Of a DNA stretch of 64,000 nucleotides, positions 1-10,139 are shown piece by piece. The notes beneath the pieces are model-generated. The model did no database searches, was not told the DNA's origin, and saw nothing but the letters and a program-made list of their open reading frames with translations. Within the stretch, counting starts at the first letter, position 1. Every line of letters begins with the position of its first letter. The stretch lies in the NCBI GenBank assembly GCA_002842285.1, contig PHCJ01000001.1, forward strand, positions 148,369 through 212,368, written 5' to 3'. Source of the DNA: Betaproteobacteria bacterium HGW-Betaproteobacteria-22 (GTDB taxonomy: Bacteria; Pseudomonadota; Gammaproteobacteria; Burkholderiales; Methylophilaceae). Made by a program: the position numbers and the translations under genes.

Positions 1-154
1 TAGAGCCAAGCGGTTAACGTAGCCCTGCGTACGGCGCAAGTGATCGCCCGTATCTGAATCACGAATTTCTGCAATATGCGCGAGTGCCCGTATTGCCAGC
101 TGCTGGGTCAGGTCGTTTTCAGCCATGCGTTTTTTAACTTCGGCCTCCAGCACG

Positions 155-565
155 CTATTTTTGTTTTTTTAGCCAATCACGTGCCTGCTTGGCCTGCAAT
201 TGCGCGCTCACGCGCGCCATCACGACCATTGGTTTGATTGGCTTGGTAATATAGTCCACAGCACCTAGCCGCAAACCGTGCTCTTCGTCTTGCTCGTCTG
301 CCAGTGCAGTCACAAAAATCACAGGGATCGTCTGTGTTGCCTGGTTGCGTTTTAATTGACGCAACACCTCATAGCCATCCATCTTGGGCATCATCACATC
401 TAATAGAATCAAGTCTGGCTTGTTTTCGCCATTGGCAATGCGCAAGGCAGCCTCGCCTGAGGTGGCAGCAAGCACTCGATGCTCTGCACTTAATAAGCCG
501 CTCAGCACGCGCAGGTTTTCTGCCAGGTCATCTACAATCAGTATTGTTGTGCTATTTTCTGCCAT
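155..565 (-). pseudogene. Response regulator receiver domain of a REC-HD-GYP (RpfG-like) protein; frame broken at about 155-170, HD-GYP part continues in another frame to the window edge
   Basis: REC motifs (ILIVDD, LILLDVMMPKMDGYEVL, KPIKP). Minus-strand reading of 1-155 in a shifted frame gives SVLEAEVKKRMAENDLTQQLAIRALAHIAEIRDSDTGDHLRRTQGYVNRLAL, typical of the HD-GYP start. Confidence 0.75.
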
Positions 566-741
566 TATCTTTAATTTTTTTCTTTGACTATTTTCAAGCT
601 AGCATATTAAACCCTTTCCAGCAGCATGACTATTTACCCGTAAGCATGGTTATCTTGAAAATGCGCAATAAACTAAAGAATAATATTTAAAATCAATACC
701 TTAAATTTTTATGTAAGACAAACGCCTACAAATTAAAGCGT

Positions 742-766
742 AAAAAAAGCCGCATTGCTGCGGCTT
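742..766 (-). terminator. Rho-independent terminator downstream of the DUF3240 gene
   Basis: Minus strand agccgca-gcaa-tgcggct followed by ttttttt. Confidence 0.75.
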
Positions 767-785
767 ATATGTTGCATATCACACT

Positions 786-1112
786 TTATATCGTTTGCAT
801 TTCTGCAATCGGCATCAATATATAGTGTATGTCTGTCTTGCTGAACCTGGCTTTGAACGCATTCACCAGATTCTGTAAATCCGACAAACTGGCATGCAGC
901 ATAAATTGCACGCGTTTCTGTCTGCCCGTCACCTGCTCCACCAGGCTCAATGCGACAGCACCATTGCCATGACTCGAGCCATGGCCACTGACATGGCTGG
1001 TGGTGAAGCCTGAAATCTCTTTCTGCTGCAACAGTAAATCCACCAATGTATCTTCTAAATCAGGTGGCGCAATCAGTATCAAAAGACCCTGCAACGTATT
1101 GTGCTCTGTCAT
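786..1112 (-). CDS. DUF3240-type (PII-like) protein associated with metal efflux
   Basis: 108 aa ORF immediately downstream of the CzcA-like gene; matches the remembered DUF3240 pattern. Confidence 0.65.
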   Translation of the reverse strand: MTEHNTLQGLLILIAPPDLEDTLVDLLLQQKEISGFTTSHVSGHGSSHGNGAVALSLVEQVTGRQKRVQFMLHASLSDLQNLVNAFKARFSKTDIHYILMPIAEMQTI

Positions 1113-1121
1113 ATCAGGCTC

Positions 1122-4100
1122 CTATTTAAAAAATCTACGATAAAAAATGGGCAGCAGCACTAAAGTTAGCGTCGTTGAGCTCACCAGGCCGCCAATCACC
1201 ACAATCGCTAAAGGTCGCTGAATCTCCGACCCAGGCCCTGTCGCAAACAATAACGGAATCAGGCCAAATGCCGCGATATTGGCTGTCATCAGCACTGGCC
1301 GCAGTCGACGCTTAGCACCTTCAATCACGATCGACACAATCTCCATGCCTTGCGCGGCTAACTGGTTAAAATAGCTCACCATCACTACGCCATTGAGCAC
1401 CGCAATCCCTAGCAAGGCAATAAACCCGACTGAAGCAGGTACAGACAGATACTCGCCGGAAAGCCATAACGCGAATACGCCACCTATCATCGCAAATGGA
1501 ATATTGGATAAAATCAGCAAAGCTTGCTTGACCGAACCAAATGTGGCAAACAAGATCAGGAAAATAAGCCCAATCGCCACCGGCACTACCACAGCCAACC
1601 TGGCTGAAGCACGTTGCTGATTCTCAAACTGGCCACCAAATTTCAATGAATAACCTTCGCCCAGTTCAACTTCAGCCTGCACACGCTGACTGGCCTCTTC
1701 GACAAAACTCACCAGATCACGGTCACGCACATTCGAGGTCACCACCACCATTCTGATGCCACGCTCACGGTCTACCTTAACAGGGCCTTCCTCACGCGCT
1801 ATTTTAGCCACAGCAGACAATGGCACATTCGTGCCGTTAGGCAGGGTCAGCATTAGGTTACTGAAATCGGCAGGCGAAGCACGCAAATCAGGGCTGCCAC
1901 GGACAAGTAATGGTGTGCGGCGCTGACCTTCCTGCACTATGCCAAGCTGCTTGCCTTCGAGCTGTGCCAATAGTATCGCTTCAATCTCACTGATACTCAA
2001 ACCCAAACGCCCTGCCGCAACACGGTCAATTTTAATTTGCAGGTACTGTACACCGCTATTTTGCGGGGTATACACATCTTCACTTCCTGCGGTGGACTCC
2101 AGGATTTTTACAATCTGCTGCGCCTTGGCATCTAACACTTTCAAATCCGGACCGAATATCTTAATCGCCAAATCCCCACGCACACCGAGGATCATCTCAT
2201 TCACGCGCATGTCAATCGGCTGTGTAAAGCTATAAGCCAGACCCGGCATTTCACTCATCACCTTACGCAACTCATCAATCAGCGCTTCTTTGGTTGTCAT
2301 GCGCCATTGAGCCATGGGTTTTAACACCAGAAAATTATCTGTCTGGTTAAGCCCCATGGGATCCAGCCCTAAATCATCAGAGCCCACACGTGAATAAATA
2401 CCTTTTACTTCCGGCACGTTGGCTAAAATCGCGCGCTGCACATTTAAATCCGTGAGTACCGATTGCTCCAGATTGATAGAAGGCAACTTTTCCACTCCGA
2501 TGATGATGTCGCCTTCATCCATGGTCGGCATAAACGTTTTACCTATCTGGATATAGGCAATTCCGGTGAACGCCAACATGGCAAACGCCGCCACGACAAT
2601 GGCTTTGGCATGATTCAGGCTCCAATGCAGCACAGGTTCATATACCGTCAATGCTTTACGCACCAGCCAAGGCTCTTCGTGGCTCACTTCTTTAAGCAAA
2701 AACGATGACAGTACAGGAATGACAGTCAGTGATAGCAGCAGGGAAGCTGCCAAAGCAAACATGATGGTAAGCGCTACTGGCGTAAACAGCTTGCCCTCCA
2801 GGCCCTGCAAAGTGAGTAACGGCAAAAATACCGTGATGATAATCAGCACCCCTGCGGTGACCGGTACACTCACCTCGCGCACAGCACGATAAATAATATG
2901 CATACGCGGTAATGTCACTGCCTGATGCTCACTGGCATGCCGATGCAGAGCCAAATGCGAAACGATATTTTCAACCACCACCACTGCCGCATCCACCAGC
3001 ATGCCAATCGCAATAGCCAAACCGCCCAGACTCATCAAGTTGGCGGACATACCAAACTGGCGCATTAACAAAAAAGTAGACAATGCCGACAACGGCAAAA
3101 TAAACGCAATGGTCAAAGCTGCACGGAAATTACCCAGAAACAGCACCAGCAATATCAGCACCAGCACCACAGCCTCAAGCAGCGCCTTGTTGACGGTATT
3201 CACGGCACGCTCTACCAAGTTACCACGGTCATAAAACACATTGATTTTCACGTCTTTCGGTAAAGTCGGTGCAAGCTCAGCCAATTTGGCCTTAACGCCC
3301 TCCACCAGCTTTTGCGCATTCGCACCGCGCAGACCCAGCACCAACCCTTCCACCTGCTCCTGATTGCCATTACTGGTCACCGCGCCGTAGCGCGTCATCG
3401 AGCCGATTTTTACTTGTGCCACATCTGCCACACGTACTGACATCCCCATATCAGTGCGGATAATGGTGTTCTGCACATCCTCTATAGTTTGAAAATTGCC
3501 TTCCGCACGAACCAGCAATGCATCCTCACCATCATTCAGACGCCCTGCGCCGCCATTGCGATTATTCTGCTCCAGCACACTCTGCAATGCGTCAATGGCA
3601 ACCCCTCTTGCATACATACGCGCATTATTAGGAATAATCTCAAAACTGCGCACCAATCCACCCAGCGCATTCACATCAGCCACGCCGGGCACAGTACGTA
3701 ATTGCGGACGGATGACCCAATCCAGCAAACTGCGTCGCTCCTGCAAGCTTAGCGAGTCACTTTCCACTGTGAACATAAACATCTCACCCAAAGGGGTTGT
3801 CATCGGCGCCATGCCACCCTGAACATCCGCAGGCAAGTTACCCCACACCGCATTCAAGCGCTCGGCCACCTGATTTCTGGCCCAATAAATATCCGTGCCA
3901 TCCTCAAAATCAACCGTGATGTCAGTAAGCGCATACTTCGCAACAGACCTAAGCCCTACCTGATGCGGCACGCCTAGCATTTCCACCTCAATCGGTGCCG
4001 TAATGCGCGCCTCAACCTCTTCCGGCGTCATACCGGGCGCTTTCACAATCACCTTGACCTGTGTGGATGACACGTCCGGAAACGCATCGATCGGCAAAGC

Positions 4101-4196
4101 CTGATAGGCCAATGCACCCGCCACGGCAAGACCGATTGTCAGAATAATCACCAGCATGCGCTGCGTCAGGGAAAACTGAATTAATTTAGCTAACAT
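1122..4196 (-). CDS. CzcA/CusA-family heavy-metal RND efflux transporter
   Basis: 1024 aa from ATG at 4196; RND motifs (ALPIDAFPDVSSTQVKV, GMLVDAAVVVVENI, MPTMDEGDI). Confidence 0.93.
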   Translation of the reverse strand: MLAKLIQFSLTQRMLVIILTIGLAVAGALAYQALPIDAFPDVSSTQVKVIVKAPGMTPEEVEARITAPIEVEMLGVPHQVGLRSVAKYALTDITVDFEDGTDIYWARNQVAERLNAVWGNLPADVQGGMAPMTTPLGEMFMFTVESDSLSLQERRSLLDWVIRPQLRTVPGVADVNALGGLVRSFEIIPNNARMYARGVAIDALQSVLEQNNRNGGAGRLNDGEDALLVRAEGNFQTIEDVQNTIIRTDMGMSVRVADVAQVKIGSMTRYGAVTSNGNQEQVEGLVLGLRGANAQKLVEGVKAKLAELAPTLPKDVKINVFYDRGNLVERAVNTVNKALLEAVVLVLILLVLFLGNFRAALTIAFILPLSALSTFLLMRQFGMSANLMSLGGLAIAIGMLVDAAVVVVENIVSHLALHRHASEHQAVTLPRMHIIYRAVREVSVPVTAGVLIIITVFLPLLTLQGLEGKLFTPVALTIMFALAASLLLSLTVIPVLSSFLLKEVSHEEPWLVRKALTVYEPVLHWSLNHAKAIVVAAFAMLAFTGIAYIQIGKTFMPTMDEGDIIIGVEKLPSINLEQSVLTDLNVQRAILANVPEVKGIYSRVGSDDLGLDPMGLNQTDNFLVLKPMAQWRMTTKEALIDELRKVMSEMPGLAYSFTQPIDMRVNEMILGVRGDLAIKIFGPDLKVLDAKAQQIVKILESTAGSEDVYTPQNSGVQYLQIKIDRVAAGRLGLSISEIEAILLAQLEGKQLGIVQEGQRRTPLLVRGSPDLRASPADFSNLMLTLPNGTNVPLSAVAKIAREEGPVKVDRERGIRMVVVTSNVRDRDLVSFVEEASQRVQAEVELGEGYSLKFGGQFENQQRASARLAVVVPVAIGLIFLILFATFGSVKQALLILSNIPFAMIGGVFALWLSGEYLSVPASVGFIALLGIAVLNGVVMVSYFNQLAAQGMEIVSIVIEGAKRRLRPVLMTANIAAFGLIPLLFATGPGSEIQRPLAIVVIGGLVSSTTLTLVLLPIFYRRFFK

Positions 4197-4319
4197 AATC
4201 ACCTCGTAACACAACAGGTGAATTTGAAATTAAAGACGCGCCCAGTTCGGGATAAGTCAACCCAAACCCAAGCCGCACGCTATTAAGTAACACGCTATTA
4301 AATACAAGTGTATTAGTCA

Positions 4320-5408
4320 TCACTCACCACCCAACCCTAACCATGCTCCCTTAAGGGCAGAAATACCAGTCACGGCAATTTTTTCAGAGCCACCCAATTG
4401 CGCATCCACAATCACCTCATCACCCTGCTCAGAAATCACACTCACCTGCATTGGTTCAAAACCGGATTTACTCTGCACAAACACCCAAGCTTCAGCTCCT
4501 TTCCGTGCCAGTGCCGATCTGGGCACGCTATATTGATGCGCTTGCCCACCCAGGCTGATTTCTGCCTCCACAAACTGCCCTGGAGAGAGTTTTTCTGCAC
4601 CTTGGGTGATTTCGGCACGCAAATGCAAGGTTTGGTCAGCTTTATTCACACTGCGTATTACCGCTATTAACTTGCCGCTTGCCTGTAACTTGGGCACAAA
4701 AACTGGCATCCCGACTTTAACAAACGGCAAACCCTCAAGCGGCGCATGAATTTCCAGCCATAGCGGATTCAACCTGGCAATACGATACAAAGGAGCTGCC
4801 ATATCAACGCGCTGCCCTGTCACCACCATCTGCTCCAGTACCAGACCATCCATCGGTGCAGTAATTGCAATCGCACTACTCATGCCAGCACTTGGGCTTA
4901 GCTTGTTAATCGCAGCATCGCCCATGCCGGCAAGCTTCAATGCCTGCCTGCGCTGTGCAAATTCGGCACTCGCTTCTTCATGCGTGCTTTCAGTCTGCAA
5001 ATATCGGCGCTGCGGAATAATGCCATCTTTCAACAACTCAGCGTCACGTGACAGATTTTTTGCAGCGAGCTTCTTTTGTGTCTGCGCTTGCAAATAATCT
5101 CGTTGCAACCCCAGTAAATCGGGGCTGGCGATGCTAGCAATCAACTGCCCCTTTTTAACACTTTGCCCAGCTGCTACGTGCAACTGATTCAACAGGCCTG
5201 ATTGTGGCGCACTCACCACACGCTCCTGCCCCACCGGCACCACAATCTCTGCCGGAAAACGCCGACTGCTTAACACGGCATTTTTACTGACCGGTGTAAC
5301 CATTACACCCAGATTCTTTTGCTGCTGCAAACTCATCACCACTTCATCCGCTTGCGCCTGACTTATTAACAACAACACTAATGTACTGATTAAAAAATGA
5401 TATTTCAT
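4320..5408 (-). CDS. RND efflux periplasmic adaptor subunit (CzcB-like)
   Basis: Signal peptide, lipoyl/HlyD-like regions (APQSGLLNQLHVAAGQSVKKGQLIASI), same operon as CzcA. Confidence 0.9.
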   Translation of the reverse strand: MKYHFLISTLVLLLISQAQADEVVMSLQQQKNLGVMVTPVSKNAVLSSRRFPAEIVVPVGQERVVSAPQSGLLNQLHVAAGQSVKKGQLIASIASPDLLGLQRDYLQAQTQKKLAAKNLSRDAELLKDGIIPQRRYLQTESTHEEASAEFAQRRQALKLAGMGDAAINKLSPSAGMSSAIAITAPMDGLVLEQMVVTGQRVDMAAPLYRIARLNPLWLEIHAPLEGLPFVKVGMPVFVPKLQASGKLIAVIRSVNKADQTLHLRAEITQGAEKLSPGQFVEAEISLGGQAHQYSVPRSALARKGAEAWVFVQSKSGFEPMQVSVISEQGDEVIVDAQLGGSEKIAVTGISALKGAWLGLGGE

Positions 5409-6712
5409 GGAAGTACTCCCACTGTCTGGTTATAGCGGGCGATATCCCACTTTAATTGTATTTGGCGCGTACTATAAGCACGCGCGGCTTCAAAGGCCTG
5501 TGACTGCACGCGTAACAGGCTAACTAAATCAGACTCACCCAGTCGGAATGACTTTTCACCTAAACGCGCATTTTCTTGGGCAATTTCATTTTGTTTGCCG
5601 GCAAGCACCAACTCGGCCTTGCTCACGTTCAAGTTGTGTTCGGCTTCATGCATGGCGGCCTCTAATGCCATTCTTAAAGACTCGCGCTCCGTAAGCGCAT
5701 TGCCCAACTCCAGCTCGGCTGCCGCTTTAATTGGTGCCGAACGCGCCTCACCACCAAATGGAATCCGCAGCTTCACGCCCACACTCTCATTGGCCGCATT
5801 ATCAAAACCGCCCTTTACACTGCGCATATTCAACAACACCTGCATATGCTCGCGGCTTTCAATCTGCGCCAAAGCACGTTCAGATTGCGCTAAGTTCACT
5901 TTAGATTCTGCTTCAAGCCAGATGGGCGACTGGCTGTAGTTTTCAAGTAGCGATTGCTGTTCTTCAAAGTTCGCAGGGATTTCGCGCAAACCAGTTAGCA
6001 GATAATAGCGGTAGCGCGCGTGCATCAACTCAGCCTCAGCACGCAACTGTTCTTTTTCTGCACGCAGACGCTCCTGTTGCGCCAGCATGACATCAGTCTT
6101 TGCCAACTCTCCAGCGCTATGACGTTTTTCCACGTCACTCTGCAATTGATTGGCAAGTGATAGCATATGTTGCGCCAAGGCAAGATTATTCTCGTTAAAC
6201 GCCACATCCCACAACGCGTCACGCAATTGGCCGGCAACCTGTAACCTGGTGCTGGTTTGGCTTGCATTCAGGTTGAACCTGCTATCATCGGCGACTTTAT
6301 GTCGGTTATTACGCTGATTAGGCAGCCAGACTGGCAACTCAAGCTCGGCCTGCCACTCACGCTCACCCCTGCCACTACCCAAAGTGTCGTTTTGATGTGC
6401 AAAACCTAGTGCGGGGGCAGTTGGCAGCCAGGCATTTGCCATTAACTGCTTTGATGTGACAACTGAATTTCTGGAATTGAGCAGTGCCTGCTTAGGGTTA
6501 CGCGCATAGGTTTTCTCCAACACCTCTGCAACGCTTAGATTGGGATTTACCGCCAACGCATCCCAATGCTCCACTTCGTGAACATCGGACGAGCCAGCTG
6601 GTATTTTTGACGCCGGACTAGCCAGCTCACCTTGTGCTGATGCCGCGTGCGTGTAACTGCCAAGCGATATCAACAACGCTATTACAAGCCATCTCAGCCT
6701 AAAAATAGACAT
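5405..6712 (-). CDS. TolC-family outer membrane factor (CzcC-like)
   Basis: 435 aa, signal peptide, coiled-coil OEP pattern, 4-bp overlap with adaptor gene. Confidence 0.88.
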   Translation of the reverse strand: MSIFRLRWLVIALLISLGSYTHAASAQGELASPASKIPAGSSDVHEVEHWDALAVNPNLSVAEVLEKTYARNPKQALLNSRNSVVTSKQLMANAWLPTAPALGFAHQNDTLGSGRGEREWQAELELPVWLPNQRNNRHKVADDSRFNLNASQTSTRLQVAGQLRDALWDVAFNENNLALAQHMLSLANQLQSDVEKRHSAGELAKTDVMLAQQERLRAEKEQLRAEAELMHARYRYYLLTGLREIPANFEEQQSLLENYSQSPIWLEAESKVNLAQSERALAQIESREHMQVLLNMRSVKGGFDNAANESVGVKLRIPFGGEARSAPIKAAAELELGNALTERESLRMALEAAMHEAEHNLNVSKAELVLAGKQNEIAQENARLGEKSFRLGESDLVSLLRVQSQAFEAARAYSTRQIQLKWDIARYNQTVGVLP

Positions 6713-6773
6713 AGAAACCTCCTATTAAAATACACAATTTCATGCCATTCTTGCATGAAATACGATTGCAAAT

Positions 6774-7160
6774 TTACAGGAAGCTTGGGGGGGCACGCGG
6801 CCGGGAAGCCGATCGCGTAAAGTGGAATAAATCAGAAAACTTGATAGCGCGGAACTGCGCTATCTGAAACAAGGGCAAGAGCAACAGTGCGATAAAAAGC
6901 ACCGCCAATACAGGTGGTGGCAACAGATCAGGCTGTTTTGTCAGGCCCTTATCAACACCGATGGTTTGTACTTCGTCATGCACCGCCTGCAAGGTAGGCG
7001 TGGTGGTGGTGCTGGACATCAGGCCATGCATATGCAAACCATGACCTTGCGTGGGAGAGTCACCTTTGATGTGGGCGTGAATAAACGGGCTGGCAACTTG
7101 CAATAATGCAAACCAAACCACAATCATCCACAAAAACTTCTTACCCAGATCCATACGCAT
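6774..7160 (-). CDS. His-containing small membrane protein of the metal-efflux cluster, unknown function
   Basis: 128 aa with N-terminal and C-terminal hydrophobic segments and HAHIKG/HGLHMHG motifs; upstream of czc-like operon. Confidence 0.55.
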   Translation of the reverse strand: MRMDLGKKFLWMIVVWFALLQVASPFIHAHIKGDSPTQGHGLHMHGLMSSTTTTPTLQAVHDEVQTIGVDKGLTKQPDLLPPPVLAVLFIALLLLPLFQIAQFRAIKFSDLFHFTRSASRPRAPPSFL

Positions 7161-7262
7161 GCAGTCAATATATCAGCTAAATTTAAAAATTACAAATGAA
7201 AACAAACTATTAAAACCTCATCGGTAACAAGGAATTATCACCATCAGGCTTTCAGTCTGTGA

Positions 7263-7526
7263 TCAATAGGTGCGCTTTCTTGGCGTATAGGTACCCGGGC
7301 CATGCTCAATATGCCGGAAAGTGATACGACCGTTATTCACGTCATATGGCGACAACTCCAACGTGACTTTATCACCCGCCAGAATACGAATATGATTTTT
7401 TTTCATCTTGCCGCCGGTATAAGCAATTAAGGTATGCCCATTGTCCAAAGTCACGCGATAGCGTGAATCTGGAAGAATCTCCGTCACCATACCGCTCATT
7501 TCAATCAGTTCTTCTTTAGCCAACAA
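7263..7526 (-). CDS. infA: Translation initiation factor IF-1 (second copy)
   Basis: S1-like IF-1 sequence ([54 protein letters not shown]); paralogue of 52710-52928. Confidence 0.9.
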   Translation of the reverse strand: MLAKEELIEMSGMVTEILPDSRYRVTLDNGHTLIAYTGGKMKKNHIRILAGDKVTLELSPYDVNNGRITFRHIEHGPGTYTPRKRTY

Positions 7527-7872
7527 ATACTCCTTACATATAACCCCGGTATTGAAGCAAAAAACTCAAAAACAATGAGCAAACTTAAATAATGTGGGAA
7601 TAATAAAAACGAACATGCACAAACGCACCCGCACTATAGGCCGAGACACCCAATTAAGCAAGCAATCACTGGAAAATAAACGCGCCAAAACACTGGTTGC
7701 CGTGTCTTCTCTGGAAATATATCTAAAAATAATGCTTGACACGGCCTTTAATAGTCCGTAAAAAGCAACGTAGGCGTTTGATTTTTTAATTTTTGGTCTT
7801 TTTTGGATTAAGTAATATTTAAAAACCCGAACTTTCAGGGTGCCTCCCTTTTTTAAAAGTATGGAATAAGAT

Positions 7873-8076
7873 ATGGCAACAGGTTTAGTAAAATGGTTTA
7901 ATGACTCTAAAGGTTTTGGTTTCATTACACCTGACGCAGGTGGTGACGATTTATTCGCACATTTCTCAGCTATCGTAGATAGCGGTTATAAAAGCTTGAA
8001 AGAAAACGATCGTGTTACTTTCGACGTAACAGACGGCCCAAAAGGCAAACAAGCTTCTAACATTCAAAAGGTTTAA
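7873..8076 (+). CDS. Cold-shock protein, CspA family
   Basis: [31 protein letters not shown]; 67 aa. Confidence 0.97.
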   Translation: MATGLVKWFNDSKGFGFITPDAGGDDLFAHFSAIVDSGYKSLKENDRVTFDVTDGPKGKQASNIQKV

Positions 8077-8093
8077 ACCTAAAGAATACTAAA

Positions 8094-8119
8094 ATGACCC
8101 TGACAGGGTCATTTTTTTT
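8094..8119 (+). terminator. Rho-independent terminator of the csp gene
   Basis: atgaccct-gac-agggtcat followed by ttttttt. Confidence 0.9.
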
Positions 8120-8285
8120 GCCTATTGCTTGCAGAAACTTGTAATATTACTCTTTGTTTTCTTAGTTTTTGTTTTTAATGTATCTGATACGCAATATCTA
8201 GGTTTATTTTTTATACGCATTACTACTTGTTACAATCGCGACAACGTGCAACAATCACCCGAACGGATGAATCAACAATAAGCAC

Positions 8286-10136
8286 ATGACTCAAAACATC
8301 AACCCTTTAGAAGTCGCAAGACAAACATTAATCAGGCTCGCAAAGAGCCAAAAACAGCCAACCCCGGAAAATTACCAGTTGGTTTATGATGAAATTGCCG
8401 GCACTGACTCAGCAAAGTCCGCAGGTAATCAGCTAGAACATACGCTGGAGAAAATCCTGCTCGAAAAAGGCAAGACCAACCCCAAATACGCAGCGATTGC
8501 CACTAAACTTGCAGGCCTGGCCAACAAAAAAGACCATGCCAAACTTGAGGCGCTTTTACAGTCATTAATCGATGACACCCGCTCCGCAGCCGACAGCGCG
8601 CAATGGGGCAATCTGCTGCGCTATTTGCTCAAACAGCTGGATGTCAATCACACAGGCATGACATTAAGCCGCAAGAAAGATGGGCTTAACCGTGTCATCC
8701 TGAATTTTGGCAACGATGCCAATGTATTGGCGCAAAAAATACAGGCACTGGTGACCTCATGGGGCGATGGCAAGCCTGTCGGCTTTGAAACCCCCAGCAC
8801 GCATGATACTAACCATTCAAACAGTGCTGAAAAACCCAGTAACACCGCACATGAAGCCCTACCCGACGTACCTCCACATACTGCACAGCCAGACTCACGC
8901 GTCACAGACACACAACTGGCAGAAGCCTGGCGTGACATGCTGCTTCGCACCATTAACGTGATCGTGGTTCCGCAGTTTCATGGTATTCCCAGTGCAGAGC
9001 ATCGCATCAAATCGCTGATAGCTCGCGCACTCGCTGCAAAAGATTTAGCGGAAATTGCAAAAATTAATCAAATATTAAAATCAACGCTGCTTAGGGCAGA
9101 AATGCAAACTGATGCACACAGACGCATGCAGGAAGCGCTTATTGAGATTCTACGTCTATTGGTTTCCAGCATGGCCGAACTCACCATTGAAGATGAATGG
9201 CTGCATGCCCAGATTTGCATCATCAAGGAAATTATTGCAAGCCCGCTCAAAATAGATACTATTTACAATGCTGAAAGTAGCCTGAAAGAGCTTATCTTCA
9301 AGCAGGCGCAATTAAAACCGAGCCTGCAAGAGGCTAAAGACACGTTAAGAAATATGGTCAGCACTTTTGTGAGCCGTCTGGCAGACATTGCCAACAGCTC
9401 TGGCGACTATCAAAACAAGATTCAGCATTATCACGACCAGATCAACGAAACCGATGACATCGCCGAACTAAGCACCATTCTTGAGCATCTGGTGAGCGAC
9501 ATCAGCGCCATGAGTTCAGAGGCCAAACAAAATCACGAAGAGCTACAAGCCGCGCAAGCCAAAGCTGCCGAAGCCGAGAAAAAAATCAACGAGTTGACAC
9601 TCAAGCTTGATTACATCAGTGAAGCCGCGCATGAGGACTTTTTAACAGGCGCGCTCAACCGACGCGGTATGGATGAAGCCATCATTCGAGAGTTTGAACG
9701 AGCAGACCGTCACGGCACTGCTTTATCGCTCGCCATGCTGGATATTGACCACTTTAAAAAAATCAACGACAGCATGGGTCACTCTGCCGGTGACAAGGCA
9801 CTCGCGCATCTAGCCAAGGTGGTGAAAAGCATTCTACGTAGCACCGACGTGCTCGCACGCTACGGTGGTGAAGAGTTTGTCATCCTGTTGCCAGGATCCA
9901 ATCAGGATGATGCGGTCACGGTTATCTCCGGCTTGCAGCGCGAGCTTACCAAAAACTTCTTTCTGCATAACAATGAGCGCGTTCTTATCACTTTCAGTGC
10001 GGGTGTAGCCGAGCGCGTACCGGGTGAAGAAATTGACAGCATCCTGCCACGTGCCGACGCTGCTTTATATATTGCCAAACAGTCAGGTAGAAACCGCGTG
10101 GTGGGTGCAGACGACCACAAACACGACCACCAATAA
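8286..10136 (+). CDS. GGDEF-domain diguanylate cyclase
   Basis: C-terminal DFLTGALNRRGM...YGGEEFVILLPG...AGVAER; long helical N-terminus. Confidence 0.92.
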   Translation: MTQNINPLEVARQTLIRLAKSQKQPTPENYQLVYDEIAGTDSAKSAGNQLEHTLEKILLEKGKTNPKYAAIATKLAGLANKKDHAKLEALLQSLIDDTRSAADSAQWGNLLRYLLKQLDVNHTGMTLSRKKDGLNRVILNFGNDANVLAQKIQALVTSWGDGKPVGFETPSTHDTNHSNSAEKPSNTAHEALPDVPPHTAQPDSRVTDTQLAEAWRDMLLRTINVIVVPQFHGIPSAEHRIKSLIARALAAKDLAEIAKINQILKSTLLRAEMQTDAHRRMQEALIEILRLLVSSMAELTIEDEWLHAQICIIKEIIASPLKIDTIYNAESSLKELIFKQAQLKPSLQEAKDTLRNMVSTFVSRLADIANSSGDYQNKIQHYHDQINETDDIAELSTILEHLVSDISAMSSEAKQNHEELQAAQAKAAEAEKKINELTLKLDYISEAAHEDFLTGALNRRGMDEAIIREFERADRHGTALSLAMLDIDHFKKINDSMGHSAGDKALAHLAKVVKSILRSTDVLARYGGEEFVILLPGSNQDDAVTVISGLQRELTKNFFLHNNERVLITFSAGVAERVPGEEIDSILPRADAALYIAKQSGRNRVVGADDHKHDHQ

Positions 10137-10139
10137 ACG

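Noticed and set aside
155-175. Programmed -1 frameshift at AAAAAAA in the REC gene
   Set aside because: The shift needed to enter the HD-GYP frame is +1 (or loss of one A), not -1, so a classic slippery heptamer does not explain it.
7566-7925. Minus-strand ORF of 119 aa overlapping the csp leader
   Set aside because: Antisense to a clear cold-shock gene and its leader, no recognisable domain.
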